DNA of 61,571 bases. Origin: Rhizocola hellebori. GTDB taxonomy: Bacteria; Actinomycetota; Actinomycetes; Mycobacteriales; Micromonosporaceae. The stretch spans positions 1-61,571 of the forward strand of contig NZ_BONY01000053.1 of NCBI RefSeq assembly GCF_016862955.1, written 5' to 3'. The stretch's first letter is position 1, and each line of letters opens with the position of its first letter. The notes under the pieces are model-generated. The model had not been told where the DNA came from, made no database searches, and saw only the letters and a list, made by a program, of their open reading frames with translations. A program made the translations under genes and the position numbers. Positions 23,164-34,189 of this stretch are shown piece by piece.

Positions 23164-24776
23164 GCTCGGGCACAAGCCTGCGGGTCGGCAACGCGTCGGG
23201 GTTTTACGGCGACCGCTTCAGCGCCATGCGCGAGATGCTCACCGGCGGAAAGCTCGATGTGCTCACGGGTGACTATCTGGCCGAGCTAACCATGTTGATC
23301 CTGGGCCGCGATCGCCTCAAGGACCCCAATCTTGGCTATGCGCGAACGTTTCTGCGTCAGATGAAGGAGTGCATGTCGATCGCACTCGGGGAAGGCGTGA
23401 AAATCGTCTCCAATGCGGGCGGGCTGAACCCTGCCTCGCTGGCCGGTGAGCTTCGTGCGCTCAACCCCGATGCGAAGATCGCCTATGTGACCGGCGATGA
23501 TCTGCTAGAACGTTATCCGGATCAGATAACCGCCAATGCCTATCTGGGCGCTTGGGGCATCGCCGAGTGCCTGCGGGCGGGCGCCGATATCGTCGTCACC
23601 GGCCGGGTCACCGACGCGTCGCTGGTGGTCGGTCCGGCCGCCGCCCATTTCGGTTGGCAGCGCAACGATTTCGACGCCCTCGCCGGTGCGGTCGTGGCCG
23701 GGCATGTGCTCGAATGCGGCGCGCAGGCCACCGGCGGCAACTATTCGTTCTTCAACACCCTTGACCTGTCCAAGCCGCTCGGCTTCCCGATCGCGGAGCT
23801 ACGCGATGACGGTTCCTGTGTGATAACCAAGCATTTGGGTACCGGTGGAGCCGTAACCGTGGGCACGGTGACCGCCCAGCTCCTCTATGAAATCGACGCA
23901 CCGCGCTATCAAGGCCCGGATGTGGTGGCGCGCTTCGACACCATCGAGCTGGCCCAGGAAGGTGCCGATCGGGTGCGCATCAGCGGTGTGCGCGGCGAGG
24001 CGCCGCCCACGACGGTCAAGGTCTGCCTCAACCGGCTGGGCGGCTTCCGCAACCAGGTGGAATTCGTGCTCACCGGCCTTGACAGCGATGCCAAAGAAGC
24101 CCTTATCCGCAGCCAGCTTTCGGGTGTCACCGGCGCGATCTGGACCCGCCACGGCGACCTGTTGCGCTGCACGGTCAAGGATTCCTCGCCGGAGGCGGTC
24201 GGGCGAGCCTTCAGCAGCAAGGCCATCGAGCTCGCGCTGGCTTCCTACCCCGGCTTCCACGTGACCGCACCTCCGGGCGACGCGCAGCCCTACGGCGTCT
24301 ACACGGCCGCCTATCTCCCCGCGACCGAGGTCCCGCATCTCGCTGTCCTGCACACCGGCGAAGAACGTTCCATCGCCCCGACACCCGGCTCCGCCACCAC
24401 CCTTGCCGAGCCGGTTGCCGCGCCTGGCCCGGCCGCTGCGCCCGGCGCAGACACGGCGCGGCGGCCGCTCGGCGTGATTGCCGGTGCGCGGTCCGGGGAC
24501 AAAGGTGGCGACGCCAATGTCGGGGTGTGGGCGCAAACAGATGAGGCCTACCGATGGCTGGCCGAAACGCTGACCGTGGCGAGACTGCGGGAGCTGCTGC
24601 CCGAGGTGCAACAGGCACAACGTTATGAGCTGCCCAACCTGCGCGCGCTGAACTTTGTGTGCCGCGGGCTGCTGGGCGAGGGGGTCTCGTCGAGCACGCG
24701 CTTTGACCCACAGGCAAAAGCGCTTGGTGAACAGTTGCGTGCAGTCGAGGTCGACATTCCGGTGGAGCTGCTATGA
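23160..24776 (+). CDS. AtuA-like (DUF1446) acyclic terpene utilization family protein
   Basis: 538 aa. Residues ~7-440 match the DUF1446/AtuA family: [73 protein letters not shown] and GGNYSFF. A Pro/Ala linker ([15 protein letters not shown]) leads to the small C-terminal domain [20 protein letters not shown] seen in fused members. AtuA is essential for citronellol/geraniol catabolism in Pseudomonas, though its reaction is unsettled. ATG overlaps the preceding stop. The operon suggests degradation of a branched or terpenoid acyl-CoA. Confidence 0.85.
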   Translation: MSSGTSLRVGNASGFYGDRFSAMREMLTGGKLDVLTGDYLAELTMLILGRDRLKDPNLGYARTFLRQMKECMSIALGEGVKIVSNAGGLNPASLAGELRALNPDAKIAYVTGDDLLERYPDQITANAYLGAWGIAECLRAGADIVVTGRVTDASLVVGPAAAHFGWQRNDFDALAGAVVAGHVLECGAQATGGNYSFFNTLDLSKPLGFPIAELRDDGSCVITKHLGTGGAVTVGTVTAQLLYEIDAPRYQGPDVVARFDTIELAQEGADRVRISGVRGEAPPTTVKVCLNRLGGFRNQVEFVLTGLDSDAKEALIRSQLSGVTGAIWTRHGDLLRCTVKDSSPEAVGRAFSSKAIELALASYPGFHVTAPPGDAQPYGVYTAAYLPATEVPHLAVLHTGEERSIAPTPGSATTLAEPVAAPGPAAAPGADTARRPLGVIAGARSGDKGGDANVGVWAQTDEAYRWLAETLTVARLRELLPEVQQAQRYELPNLRALNFVCRGLLGEGVSSSTRFDPQAKALGEQLRAVEVDIPVELL

Positions 24777-26362
24777 CGATATTCAAGTCCGCTTTGGACA
24801 CCCGTACCGGCGACTTCGCGGCCAACCGTGCCGCCATGCTCGAAAAGCTCGCCGAACTAGACAAGGAACATGCCAAGGCGGTGGCCGGAGGCGGGCCGAA
24901 ATACACCGAGCGCCACCGCAAGCGCGGCAAGCTGCTCGCCCGGGAACGCATCGAGCTGCTGGTGGACGAGGGCACCCCGTTTCTGGAGCTGTCTCCGCTG
25001 GCCGCCTGGGGCTCGGATTACCCGGTCGGTGGCAGTGTGGTCACCGGCATCGGGATAGTCGAGGGCGTCGAATGCCTGGTCACCGCCAATGACCCGACCG
25101 TGCGGGGCGGCGCGAGCAACCCGTGGACGCTGAAGAAGATATTCCGCGCCAACGACATCGCCCTGGCCAATCGACTCCCGGTGATCAGCATGGTGGAGTC
25201 GGGTGGCGCCGACCTGCCGTCGCAAAAGGAGATCTTCATCCCGGGCGGCCGGCTCTTCCGCGATCTGACCAGGCTTTCCAAGGCGGGGATTCCCACCATC
25301 GCCCTCGTCTTCGGTAACTCCACCGCGGGCGGGGCCTACGTGCCCGGCATGTCGGACCACAGCGTGATGATCAAGGACCAGTCGAAGGTCTTCCTGGGCG
25401 GACCGCCGCTGGTAAAGATGGCCACCGGCGAGGAGTCCGACGACGAGTCGCTCGGTGGCGCGCAGATGCACGCCCGAGTTTCCGGCCTGGCCGACTACTT
25501 CGCCCTCGATGAGATGGATGCGCTGCGCATCGGCAGGCGCATCGTCAAACGGCTGAACTGGCCGCGCAAACCGCGGCCGCAAGCGCAGTCGCCACGTTAT
25601 AGCGACGAGGACCTGCTCGGCATCGTGCCGACCGATCTGCGCCTGCCCTTCGACCCGCGCGAGGTGATCGCGCGGATCGTCGACGACTCCGACTTCGACG
25701 AGTTCAAGCCCAGCTACGGCGACAGCCTCGTCACCTGCTGGGCGCAGCTCAACGGCTATCCGATCGGGGTGCTCGCCAACGCCCGCGGTGTGCTGTTCAG
25801 CGCGGAGTCGCAGAAGGCGGCCCAGTTCATCCAGCTCGCCAACCAGACCGGCATCCCGCTGCTGTTCCTGCACAACACCACCGGTTACATGGTGGGCGCG
25901 CAATACGAACAGGGCGGCATCATCAAGCACGGCGCAGCGATGATTAACGCGGTTTCCAACAGCACTGTCCCCCACCTGTCCGTCCTCATTGGAGCTTCCT
26001 ATGGGGCGGGGCACTATGGCATGTGCGGCCGCGCATACGATCCACGATTCCTCTTCGCCTGGCCGAGCGCGAAATCGGCGGTGATGGGCCCGGCCCAGCT
26101 GGCCGGGGTGCTGTCGATCGTCTCCAGACAGGCGGCGGCCGCGGCCGGGCGCGAATTCGACGAGGATGCCGATACCGTGGTGCGTGCCATGGTGGAACAG
26201 CAGATCGAGTCGGAGTCGCTGCCGATGTTCCTGTCCGGGCACCTTTACGACGACGGGATCATCGACCCCCGCGACACCCGGACCGTGCTCGGGCTCTGCC
26301 TCGACGTCATAAACAACACCGAATTCCAAGGCGCGCAAGGATATGGGGTGTTCCGGCTGTGA
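24773..26362 (+). CDS. Acyl-CoA carboxylase beta subunit (carboxyltransferase)
   Basis: 529 aa. Biotin-dependent carboxyltransferase of the methylcrotonyl/geranyl/propionyl-CoA class. Typical are KYTERHRKRGKLLARERIE, MVESGGADLPSQKEIF, FGNSTAGGAYVPGMSD, and the C-terminal FLHNTTGYMVGAQYEQGGII and SYGAGHYGMCGRAYDP. The SGGADLP segment and overall length resemble MccB/AtuC-type enzymes more than AccD5-type, a judgement from memory. Its ATG overlaps the AtuA-like stop by 4 nt; it should pair with the next gene product. Confidence 0.87.
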   Translation: MTIFKSALDTRTGDFAANRAAMLEKLAELDKEHAKAVAGGGPKYTERHRKRGKLLARERIELLVDEGTPFLELSPLAAWGSDYPVGGSVVTGIGIVEGVECLVTANDPTVRGGASNPWTLKKIFRANDIALANRLPVISMVESGGADLPSQKEIFIPGGRLFRDLTRLSKAGIPTIALVFGNSTAGGAYVPGMSDHSVMIKDQSKVFLGGPPLVKMATGEESDDESLGGAQMHARVSGLADYFALDEMDALRIGRRIVKRLNWPRKPRPQAQSPRYSDEDLLGIVPTDLRLPFDPREVIARIVDDSDFDEFKPSYGDSLVTCWAQLNGYPIGVLANARGVLFSAESQKAAQFIQLANQTGIPLLFLHNTTGYMVGAQYEQGGIIKHGAAMINAVSNSTVPHLSVLIGASYGAGHYGMCGRAYDPRFLFAWPSAKSAVMGPAQLAGVLSIVSRQAAAAAGREFDEDADTVVRAMVEQQIESESLPMFLSGHLYDDGIIDPRDTRTVLGLCLDVINNTEFQGAQGYGVFRL

Positions 26363-28176
26363 TCACGTCGGTACTGGTCGCCAACCGGGGCGAGATCGCC
26401 CGGCGCATCTTCCGCACCTGCCGCGACGCGGGCATCAGGACGGTGGCGGTCTACTCGGACCCGGATGCCCAGTCGGCACACGCCTCCGAAGCCGATCTGG
26501 GGGTACCCCTTCCCGGCGCCACCCCGGCGGAGACCTACCTGCGGGGTGATCTGATCATCGCGGCCGCGAAGGCGGCCGGCGCCGACGCGATCCATCCCGG
26601 CTACGGTTTCCTGTCGGAAAACGCCGACTTCGCCCAGGCGGTCATGGATGCGGGCCTGACCTGGATCGGCCCGCCGCCGGAAGCCATGCGGGCGATGGCC
26701 TCCAAAGTGGAGGCTCGCCGCCTCGTCTCGGCGATCGGGGTGCCCATCCTGGAGGGCACCGAGCGCTATCCCCTGATCATCAAGGCATCGGCCGGTGGCG
26801 GCGGGCGCGGCATGCGGATCGTGCGCACCCCGCAGGAACTGCCCGCCGCTCTGGAGCAGGCGCAAGCCGAAGCGCAGAGCGCCTTCGGCGACGGCGCCGT
26901 CTTCACCGAGCCCTATCTGGAGTCGGCACACCACATCGAGGTGCAGATCCTCGCCGACACCCACGGCACCATCTGGGCGCTGGGCGAGCGCGAATGCTCC
27001 CTGCAACGGCGGCACCAGAAGGTTATCGAGGAGACACCCTCCCCGCTTGTCGAGCAAACCCCCGGGCTGCGCGCGCGGCTCTTCGAGGCGGCGATAGCCG
27101 CCGCGAAAGCGGTCTCCTACACCGGCGCCGGGACTGTCGAATTTCTCGTGCAGGGCGACGGCTTCTACTTCCTGGAGATGAATACCCGGCTTCAGGTCGA
27201 GCATCCGGTCACCGAGGCGGTCTTCGACCTCGATCTGGTGGCCTGGCAGCTCGACATCGCCAACGGCGAGGCGCTGCCGGTGAACCCGCCCAGCCCGACC
27301 GGCCACGCCATCGAGGCACGGCTCTACGCCGAGGATGCCGCCTTCACGCCGCAAACCGGTCTGCTGCACCGTTTCGAGGTCACCGGGCCGGTGCGGGTGG
27401 ACAGCGGCTATCGATCCGGCGATGCGGTTTCCGTCCACTACGACGCCATGCTCGCGAAGGTCATCGCTTACGCGCCCAGCCGGGCCACGGCTGCGGCCAA
27501 GCTGGCGGGGGTGTTGGAGCGGGCGCGGCTGCACGGGGTACCAACAAATCGGGATCTGCTTGTGCAGACATTGCGGCATCCAACCTTCCTCGCTGGAAAG
27601 GCTGATACTGCGTTTCTCGAAGCCAACCCTGGCGTCGCGCCCAGCCTCGACCTGCTCCTGCTCGCCGCCGCCTTGTCGCGTCCGGTCGGCTGGCGCAATG
27701 TCCGGTCGCAGCCGGTGACCCATCGATTCGATGCCGGCGACGTCACGTTCCAGCTGAGCCGCACCGGGCCACAGCTCGACCACGGGGCCACCCTGGTCAG
27801 CAGCGGGCCGACGGCGGTGGTGCTGGAGGTGGGCGGGGTGCATCACCGGTTTGACGTGTCGACCTATGGCGACCTGGTGTGCGTCGACTCGGTGCGCGGA
27901 TCCGCGACGCTGCAACGGCTACCACGTTTCATCGATCCGTCGGCCGAGGCCGCGCCGGGCACCCTGTGCGCGCCGATGCCGGGAATGGTCACCGAGGTGC
28001 TTGTCGCTGTGGGCGACAAAGTCGAAGCGGGCCAGCCGCTGCTTCGGCTCGAAGCGATGAAGATGCAACACACCGTGCAAGCCCCAACCGCCGGCGTCGT
28101 CAACGAGCTGTCTGTCGGCAAAGGACAGCAGGTCGATTCCGGCGCACCGCTAGTCACAGTCTCGGAGGAATCGTGA
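26359..28176 (+). CDS. Acyl-CoA carboxylase alpha subunit (biotin carboxylase + BCCP)
   Basis: 605 aa from GTG 26359, overlapping the beta-subunit stop (GTGA). Biotin carboxylase domain: SVLVANRGEIARRIFRTCRD, ATP-grasp loop IIKASAGGGGRGMRIV, EVQILADTHG, FLEMNTRLQVEHPVTE. A middle BT-like region follows, and the BCCP domain carries the biotinylation site LEAMKMQH about 40 residues from the end. It is somewhat shorter than typical MccA proteins, mainly in the middle region. It carboxylates biotin for the adjacent carboxyltransferase. Confidence 0.9.
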   Translation: MITSVLVANRGEIARRIFRTCRDAGIRTVAVYSDPDAQSAHASEADLGVPLPGATPAETYLRGDLIIAAAKAAGADAIHPGYGFLSENADFAQAVMDAGLTWIGPPPEAMRAMASKVEARRLVSAIGVPILEGTERYPLIIKASAGGGGRGMRIVRTPQELPAALEQAQAEAQSAFGDGAVFTEPYLESAHHIEVQILADTHGTIWALGERECSLQRRHQKVIEETPSPLVEQTPGLRARLFEAAIAAAKAVSYTGAGTVEFLVQGDGFYFLEMNTRLQVEHPVTEAVFDLDLVAWQLDIANGEALPVNPPSPTGHAIEARLYAEDAAFTPQTGLLHRFEVTGPVRVDSGYRSGDAVSVHYDAMLAKVIAYAPSRATAAAKLAGVLERARLHGVPTNRDLLVQTLRHPTFLAGKADTAFLEANPGVAPSLDLLLLAAALSRPVGWRNVRSQPVTHRFDAGDVTFQLSRTGPQLDHGATLVSSGPTAVVLEVGGVHHRFDVSTYGDLVCVDSVRGSATLQRLPRFIDPSAEAAPGTLCAPMPGMVTEVLVAVGDKVEAGQPLLRLEAMKMQHTVQAPTAGVVNELSVGKGQQVDSGAPLVTVSEES

Positions 28177-29324
28177 ACTTCGTTGAGTCCACAGAACAGC
28201 TGGAGCTGCGCAAGGCCGTGGCGGCCATGGCGCAAGGCTTCGGCAAAGACTACTTCCGCACCGAGGCACGGGAAGGCCGCAGCGGCAGGGAAATCTGGCT
28301 TGAGGCCGGGCGACTCGGCTACCTCGGGGTCAACCTGCCGGAGAAGTTCGGCGGCGGCGGCGCTGGGATCTACGAACTGGCCCTGGTGCTGGAAGAGCTT
28401 GCGGCTTCCGGCTGCCCGCTGCTGATGATGGTGGTCTCGCCCGCCATCTGCGGCACCATCATCTCGCGCTTCGGCACCGAAGAGCAGAAAGAGCAGTGGC
28501 TGCCCGGGATAGCCGATGGGTCGAAGATCATGGCCTTCGCCATCACCGAACCGGACGCGGGCTCGAACGCGCACCAGATCACCACCACCGCCCACCCGGC
28601 ACCCGACGGCGGCTGGCTGCTGAGCGGGCGCAAGGTTTTCATCTCCGGTGTGGACCATGCCGACGCGGTGATGGTGGTGGGCCGGACCTCGTCCGCCGAG
28701 GGATACCTGCGCCCCGCGCTGTTCATCGTGCCGACGGCCGACATCGAGTACCAGCCGATCGCCATGGAGCTGGTGTCCACCGAGAAGCAGTTCATGGTCT
28801 TCCTCGATGAGGTGGCGCTACCCGCTTCGGCCATCGTCGGTGGCGCGGACGCCGACCTGCAACAGCTCTTCGCGGGTCTCAACCCCGAGCGCATCATGGC
28901 GGCGGCGTTTTCGGTCGGCTTGGGCCGCTACGCGCTTGCGCGCGCCGCCGCCTACATGAAGGAGCGCTCGGTTTGGGGCACGCCCATTGGCGCGCACCAA
29001 GGCCTGGCCCATCCGCTGGCCCAAGCCGCCATCGAGATCGAGCTGGCCAAACTGATGATGCAGAAGGCGGCCTGCCTTTACGACAGCGGCGACGACCGCG
29101 CCGCCGGCGAAGCGGCCAACATGGCCAAATACGCCGCGGCGGAGGCTGCGGTACGCGCGGTGGACCAAGCCGTGCACAGCCTCGGCGGCAACGGGATGAC
29201 CGTGGAGTACGGCTTGGCCCATCTCGTCAACGTCGCCCGGGTGAGCCGGGTCGCACCGGTCAGCCGGGAGATGATTCTCAACTTTGTGGCCCAGCAAAAG
29301 CTGGGCCTACCCAAGTCTTATTAA
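28173..29324 (+). CDS. Acyl-CoA dehydrogenase of carboxylase operon
   Basis: 383-aa FAD enzyme. ACAD signatures: AFAITEPDAGSNAHQITTTA and the C-terminal VDQAVHSLGGNGMTVEYGLA. The glutamate in GGNGMTVEYG may be the catalytic base, as in many members. GTG 28173 follows SD GGAGGA and overlaps the carboxylase stop. With AtuA-like and carboxylase genes it may act like AtuD (citronellyl-CoA dehydrogenase) or isovaleryl-CoA dehydrogenase. No enoyl-CoA hydratase or lyase gene follows, so the pathway must be completed elsewhere. Confidence 0.88.
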   Translation: MNFVESTEQLELRKAVAAMAQGFGKDYFRTEAREGRSGREIWLEAGRLGYLGVNLPEKFGGGGAGIYELALVLEELAASGCPLLMMVVSPAICGTIISRFGTEEQKEQWLPGIADGSKIMAFAITEPDAGSNAHQITTTAHPAPDGGWLLSGRKVFISGVDHADAVMVVGRTSSAEGYLRPALFIVPTADIEYQPIAMELVSTEKQFMVFLDEVALPASAIVGGADADLQQLFAGLNPERIMAAAFSVGLGRYALARAAAYMKERSVWGTPIGAHQGLAHPLAQAAIEIELAKLMMQKAACLYDSGDDRAAGEAANMAKYAAAEAAVRAVDQAVHSLGGNGMTVEYGLAHLVNVARVSRVAPVSREMILNFVAQQKLGLPKSY

Positions 29325-29326
29325 CG

Positions 29327-30610
<1,284 letters not shown>

Positions 30611-30745
30611 TTCACTTCACTCCGGGTTTCGGACGACAAGTGGCCAAGGTCATCGCGCTCAAGAGTACGGCTCCGCTCCGCCGCCTCGCGCGCCATCCTA
30701 CGAATGACGAGAGCTTAACCGGGCGTTGGTACCCAGGCTTGGCGA

Positions 30746-30751
30746 TACATT
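30746..30751 (+). promoter_or_regulatory. -10 hexamer for leaderless phosphatase gene
   Basis: TACATT lies 6 nt before GTG 30758, with no SD. This is the same hexamer and spacing as at the 21157 and 21194 starts. Confidence 0.5.
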
Positions 30752-30757
30752 CGGGAT

Positions 30758-32329
30758 GTGATCTCTTCGTCCGGCACCGGCGGCGGTGTGCGTGACGAGT
30801 ATGCCCGTGTCGACTGGGCCGCCTCCGCGGTCGGAACGCCCGAAACGTGGAGCCCCACCCTGGTCGCCGCGGTCGACCTCACCCTGAGCACGCGTTTTCC
30901 GGTCACTCTGCTCTGGGGGCCGGAGTTCGTGCTGCTCTATAACGACGCGTATGTCCAGTTGATCGGGGACAAGCACCCGGCCGCCCTGGGCGCCCGCGCC
31001 GAGGAGATCTTTCCGGAGATCTGGGACCAGGTCGGGCCGATGCTCAATTCGGTCCACGACGGTGGCAGCGCCACCTGGGTACAAGACCTGCGGCTCGACC
31101 TGAAGAGGCATGGGTTCCTGGAGGAGTGCTACTTCACGTTCTCCTATTCCGCGGTCCGCGGCGCCGACGGTGAGGTCGAAGGAGTAATAGACATCACGGC
31201 GGAAAGCACCGGCCAGATCATCGCCGGTCGGCGGATGGCGCTGCTGGCGGAGCTGACCACCCAGCTGGCCGGGCTGAGCGATCTCGATCACGTGCACGAC
31301 CGCGCCCTGCGCGTGCTGCGCACCGACCCCGCCGACCTGCAGGAGGTCGAGATCCTCCGCGGTGGCGAGCCGCCCGCCGGGCCGGCCGGGACCGATCTGT
31401 TCTTCGACGGCCGCAAGGTGTATCTGCGGCTGTCCGCCTCCGAATCGGCCGAGAACCACACGCTGCTCGTGACACTCAGCCCGGTGTTGCCCCTGGATCC
31501 CGCCTACCTTGGGTTCCTGCGCCTGATCGGCTCCAGCATCGGCCAGGCCATCAACCGGGTGGGTGCCCAGGCCGCCGAACGCCGGATCGCCATTCTCGAA
31601 AAGGAGATGTCGGAGGCGCTGCAGCGAAGCCTGCTGACCGACTCGGTGGCCGCCGAGGGCGTCCAGATCGCGGTGCGCTATCGCCCGGCGGCCGAACAGG
31701 CCTATGTCGGCGGCGACTGGTACGACTCGTTCGCCTTCGACGACGGCTGCCTCACCGTGGCGATGGGCGATGTCACCGGCCACGACAGGCAAGCCGCCGC
31801 GGCGATGGCCCAGGTCCGCAACCTGTTGCGCGGCATCGCTTACACGATTCGCAAGCCACCCGCCCTGATACTGTCCGAGTTGGACAGATGCCTGTCCGGC
31901 CTGGGGCTGGCCACCGTGGCCACCATACTGCTGGCCCAGCTGGAGCCCGACCCACGCTCCGGAAGGCACACCCTGCAGTGGGCCAACGCGGGACATCCGC
32001 CGCCCGCGCTGCTGCGGCCCGACGGCACGGCGTGTCTGCTGGAGGCGATTCCGGAGGTGCTGCTCGGTGCGGTCCCGACCGCTCCGAGAACAGACCACCT
32101 CATCGAGCTGGAGCCGGGATCCTCCGTGGTGCTGTTCACCGATGGCCTGATCGAACGCCGCAGACCCGCCCTCTCCCACGACCCGGAGAGCCTGATCGCG
32201 GTGCTGGCCGGATGCCAGCACCTCTCTCCGGAGCGGCTCTGCGACCGCATCCTGGCCCACTTCGGCGAGCCCGGCGAGGACGATGTCGCCCTCACCGTGG
32301 TGCGCACTTTGCCGATTCGCCGCGCCTAG
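30758..32329 (+). CDS. PP2C/SpoIIE-type serine phosphatase with PAS-like sensor
   Basis: 523 aa, cytoplasmic. Residues ~15-150 form a PAS-like sensor (FPVTLLWGPEFVLLYNDAYV, GARAEEIFPEIWDQVGPML). A short GAF-like or linker region with DLDHVHDRALRVLRT follows. The SpoIIE/RsbU phosphatase domain occupies ~300-520, with metal-binding aspartates in VGGDWYDSF and GDVTGHD, and LFTDGLIERR. Such proteins dephosphorylate anti-sigma-factor antagonists. No linked antagonist or anti-sigma gene is present. It ends exactly where the next convergent gene ends. Confidence 0.85.
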   Translation: MISSSGTGGGVRDEYARVDWAASAVGTPETWSPTLVAAVDLTLSTRFPVTLLWGPEFVLLYNDAYVQLIGDKHPAALGARAEEIFPEIWDQVGPMLNSVHDGGSATWVQDLRLDLKRHGFLEECYFTFSYSAVRGADGEVEGVIDITAESTGQIIAGRRMALLAELTTQLAGLSDLDHVHDRALRVLRTDPADLQEVEILRGGEPPAGPAGTDLFFDGRKVYLRLSASESAENHTLLVTLSPVLPLDPAYLGFLRLIGSSIGQAINRVGAQAAERRIAILEKEMSEALQRSLLTDSVAAEGVQIAVRYRPAAEQAYVGGDWYDSFAFDDGCLTVAMGDVTGHDRQAAAAMAQVRNLLRGIAYTIRKPPALILSELDRCLSGLGLATVATILLAQLEPDPRSGRHTLQWANAGHPPPALLRPDGTACLLEAIPEVLLGAVPTAPRTDHLIELEPGSSVVLFTDGLIERRRPALSHDPESLIAVLAGCQHLSPERLCDRILAHFGEPGEDDVALTVVRTLPIRRA

Positions 32330-33292
32330 TCAGCCCCAGCGCTGGGCGAGCCTGCGCGCCCGGGCGAAGCCGGCCTCCGGCTCATCGAAGAAGAAGTCGG
32401 CCCACGGGCTGGCGGTAACGGTCGGCCCCAGCAGTTTGAACTGCTCCTTGGCGCGGGCATGTTCGCCGGCGAAGTGGAACGCGAGAGCGAAGACGTTGTG
32501 TCCCACCAACCAGGTCGGGCCGTGGCGATACTGCGGGTGCAGAACGGAGCGCTCCGCGGCCGCCTCCAGCTCCGCCAGCACATGCGGCTGCCGGAAGTAC
32601 CACGTCCGCCTCGCCAGCGGGAGATGACCGGCCTGCTCGAGGTGGACCCAGGCGACCAGCTCGCCCTGCTGATGGCCGGCGGGCGCGCTCAGGAAGGCAT
32701 CCTTCGCGAAGTCGTGCATCAGGTCCAAGCTGCCGCCCCATTTCGGGCACAGCCGCTGAAAGAAGCTGAACTGGGCGGTGAGGTTGTGTGCGCTCTCGGC
32801 GTGGACGCGAAAGTAGCGCCGGCGGGTCTCCTCCAGGCCCAGCTCGAGGCCGACGGCGGTTTTCAGGCTCAGGCTCCACGCCGCAGCGTTGTCCGGCTCG
32901 GCGTCTGTTATCTCGCTGAGGATCAGCTCGGCGATCTGCAACTGGTCGTGGAAGCCCAGCAGGCGCTCGGCGCTGAGGTAGCGCGCGTATGGGCCCCCGC
33001 GAATCTCCCACGCCATCGAAATGCGCCGCGAGGCAAGCAGAAGCGGGGCCAGCGTGCCCTGATCCACTCTGAGCACGATGTCGGCAAGCCAATCCTCGAT
33101 GCCGGCCAACCCGCCCACCCAGCCCGCATAGTGGGCCTGATCATCCCAGTTATCGATCTGCTCGAAGAAGAATTCCAGGGAAAGCCAATCGCGCGCAGCC
33201 ACGATCTCGCTCAGCTCGACAAGCCTGGCATCGCCCAGACAGGGGTCGATGGCGGCCTTGGGCAGCCGCTCGCGCTCGGCGAAAAAGGGCAT
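32330..33292 (-). CDS. Hypothetical helical-repeat protein at end of GlcNAc operon
   Basis: 320 aa, rich in Ala, Leu, Trp and aromatic residues. Helical patterns such as LSLEFFFEQIDNWDDQAHYA and FALAFHFAGEHARAKEQFKL suggest TPR-like repeats, similar to hypothetical actinomycete proteins. No signal peptide, membrane segment or catalytic motif. It starts 12 bp after the GlcNAc kinase stop on the same strand, so it may be the last gene of that operon, but no functional tie is visible. Confidence 0.6.
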   Translation of the reverse strand: MPFFAERERLPKAAIDPCLGDARLVELSEIVAARDWLSLEFFFEQIDNWDDQAHYAGWVGGLAGIEDWLADIVLRVDQGTLAPLLLASRRISMAWEIRGGPYARYLSAERLLGFHDQLQIAELILSEITDAEPDNAAAWSLSLKTAVGLELGLEETRRRYFRVHAESAHNLTAQFSFFQRLCPKWGGSLDLMHDFAKDAFLSAPAGHQQGELVAWVHLEQAGHLPLARRTWYFRQPHVLAELEAAAERSVLHPQYRHGPTWLVGHNVFALAFHFAGEHARAKEQFKLLGPTVTASPWADFFFDEPEAGFARARRLAQRWG

Positions 33293-33304
33293 GCGCCATG
33301 GTAA

Positions 33305-34189
33305 TCATGGCCCGGCAATCGACAGCCGAGCGGCGAGCCTTGCTGCGCCGACCTCGCCCGGCTCGGCGAGCACGATCTGGGTCTGCGGAAATCGAGTCGC
33401 CAGGCGGCGTGAGACCGACTCGCGAACCATGTCGAAATGGCGCAGCACACTGCCGGACAGGACGATCGGGCCGCCGCGATGGACCTGCTCGGCCGCGGCA
33501 CAGAGATGGCCGGCCGCCGCCTGGGTGAGGGCGACCGCGGCGGGATCGCCGTGGCGGGCCGCGTCGAGCACGAGCGGAGCGAGGCGGGCGAGGTCGTGTG
33601 GCGGGCGGCTCTGCACGGCGATGACGAACTCGTCGGGATCGGTGTTGCCGACCGCCTGGGCAACCGATTCCACCAGCAACCCGTGAGACGGCGCGGCGTA
33701 AAGGGCGCGGGCGGTCAGCGCGGCCGCTTCTCTGCCCAGCCAGAAGCCGGAGCCGAGATCGCCCAGGAGCCAGCCGAGGCCGTCGGCGACCTCGGTCTGG
33801 GCGCCGTTGGCTATTCGGGCGGCTACTGCTCCCGTACCCGAGATAAGAACTGTGCCATCAAGGGACGTGCTGCCGGCGGCGAAGGCGACGACCACATCGC
33901 CGACGATGTGTGGCTCGACGGGCAGGCCGAGGTCGAAGGCGGCGGCGACCGCGGGGTCGGCGAGCCGGCTGGAGCCGGCCATGCCGATGACGACCGAGAC
34001 GATTCGGGAGCTGTCCACTTCGGACAGAGCTGCGGCGCAGGCGGCGCGCAACTGCGCTACGGCCTTCGGAATCGGGACGGAGACAGGGTTCGCGGCACCC
34101 GCGCGGCCGAAGCCGACGCGGGTGCCATCGAGGGTGGTGACCAGCGCCCGAGACGCTGTGCCACCGACATCGATTCCGAGAACTAGCAC
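33305..34189 (-). CDS. N-acetylglucosamine kinase, BadF/BadG family
   Basis: 294 aa, ASKHA fold. N-terminal phosphate-1 motif VLGIDVGGTASRALV; SGTGAVAARIANG (phosphate-2) and GLGWLLGDLGSGFWLGREA; C-terminal IVLSGSVLRHFDMV (adenosine region). Phosphorylates GlcNAc or a related amino sugar to the 6-phosphate; specificity inferred from the chitin-type transporter and SIS gene in the same operon. The GTG at 34189 overlaps the GH16 stop by 7 nt. Confidence 0.83.
   Translation of the reverse strand: MLVLGIDVGGTASRALVTTLDGTRVGFGRAGAANPVSVPIPKAVAQLRAACAAALSEVDSSRIVSVVIGMAGSSRLADPAVAAAFDLGLPVEPHIVGDVVVAFAAGSTSLDGTVLISGTGAVAARIANGAQTEVADGLGWLLGDLGSGFWLGREAAALTARALYAAPSHGLLVESVAQAVGNTDPDEFVIAVQSRPPHDLARLAPLVLDAARHGDPAAVALTQAAAGHLCAAAEQVHRGGPIVLSGSVLRHFDMVRESVSRRLATRFPQTQIVLAEPGEVGAARLAARLSIAGP

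Noticed and set aside
30698-32260. 520-codon minus-strand frame
   Set aside because: It is the antisense of the SpoIIE-type phosphatase, whose motifs are clear; the frame shows no protein-like features.
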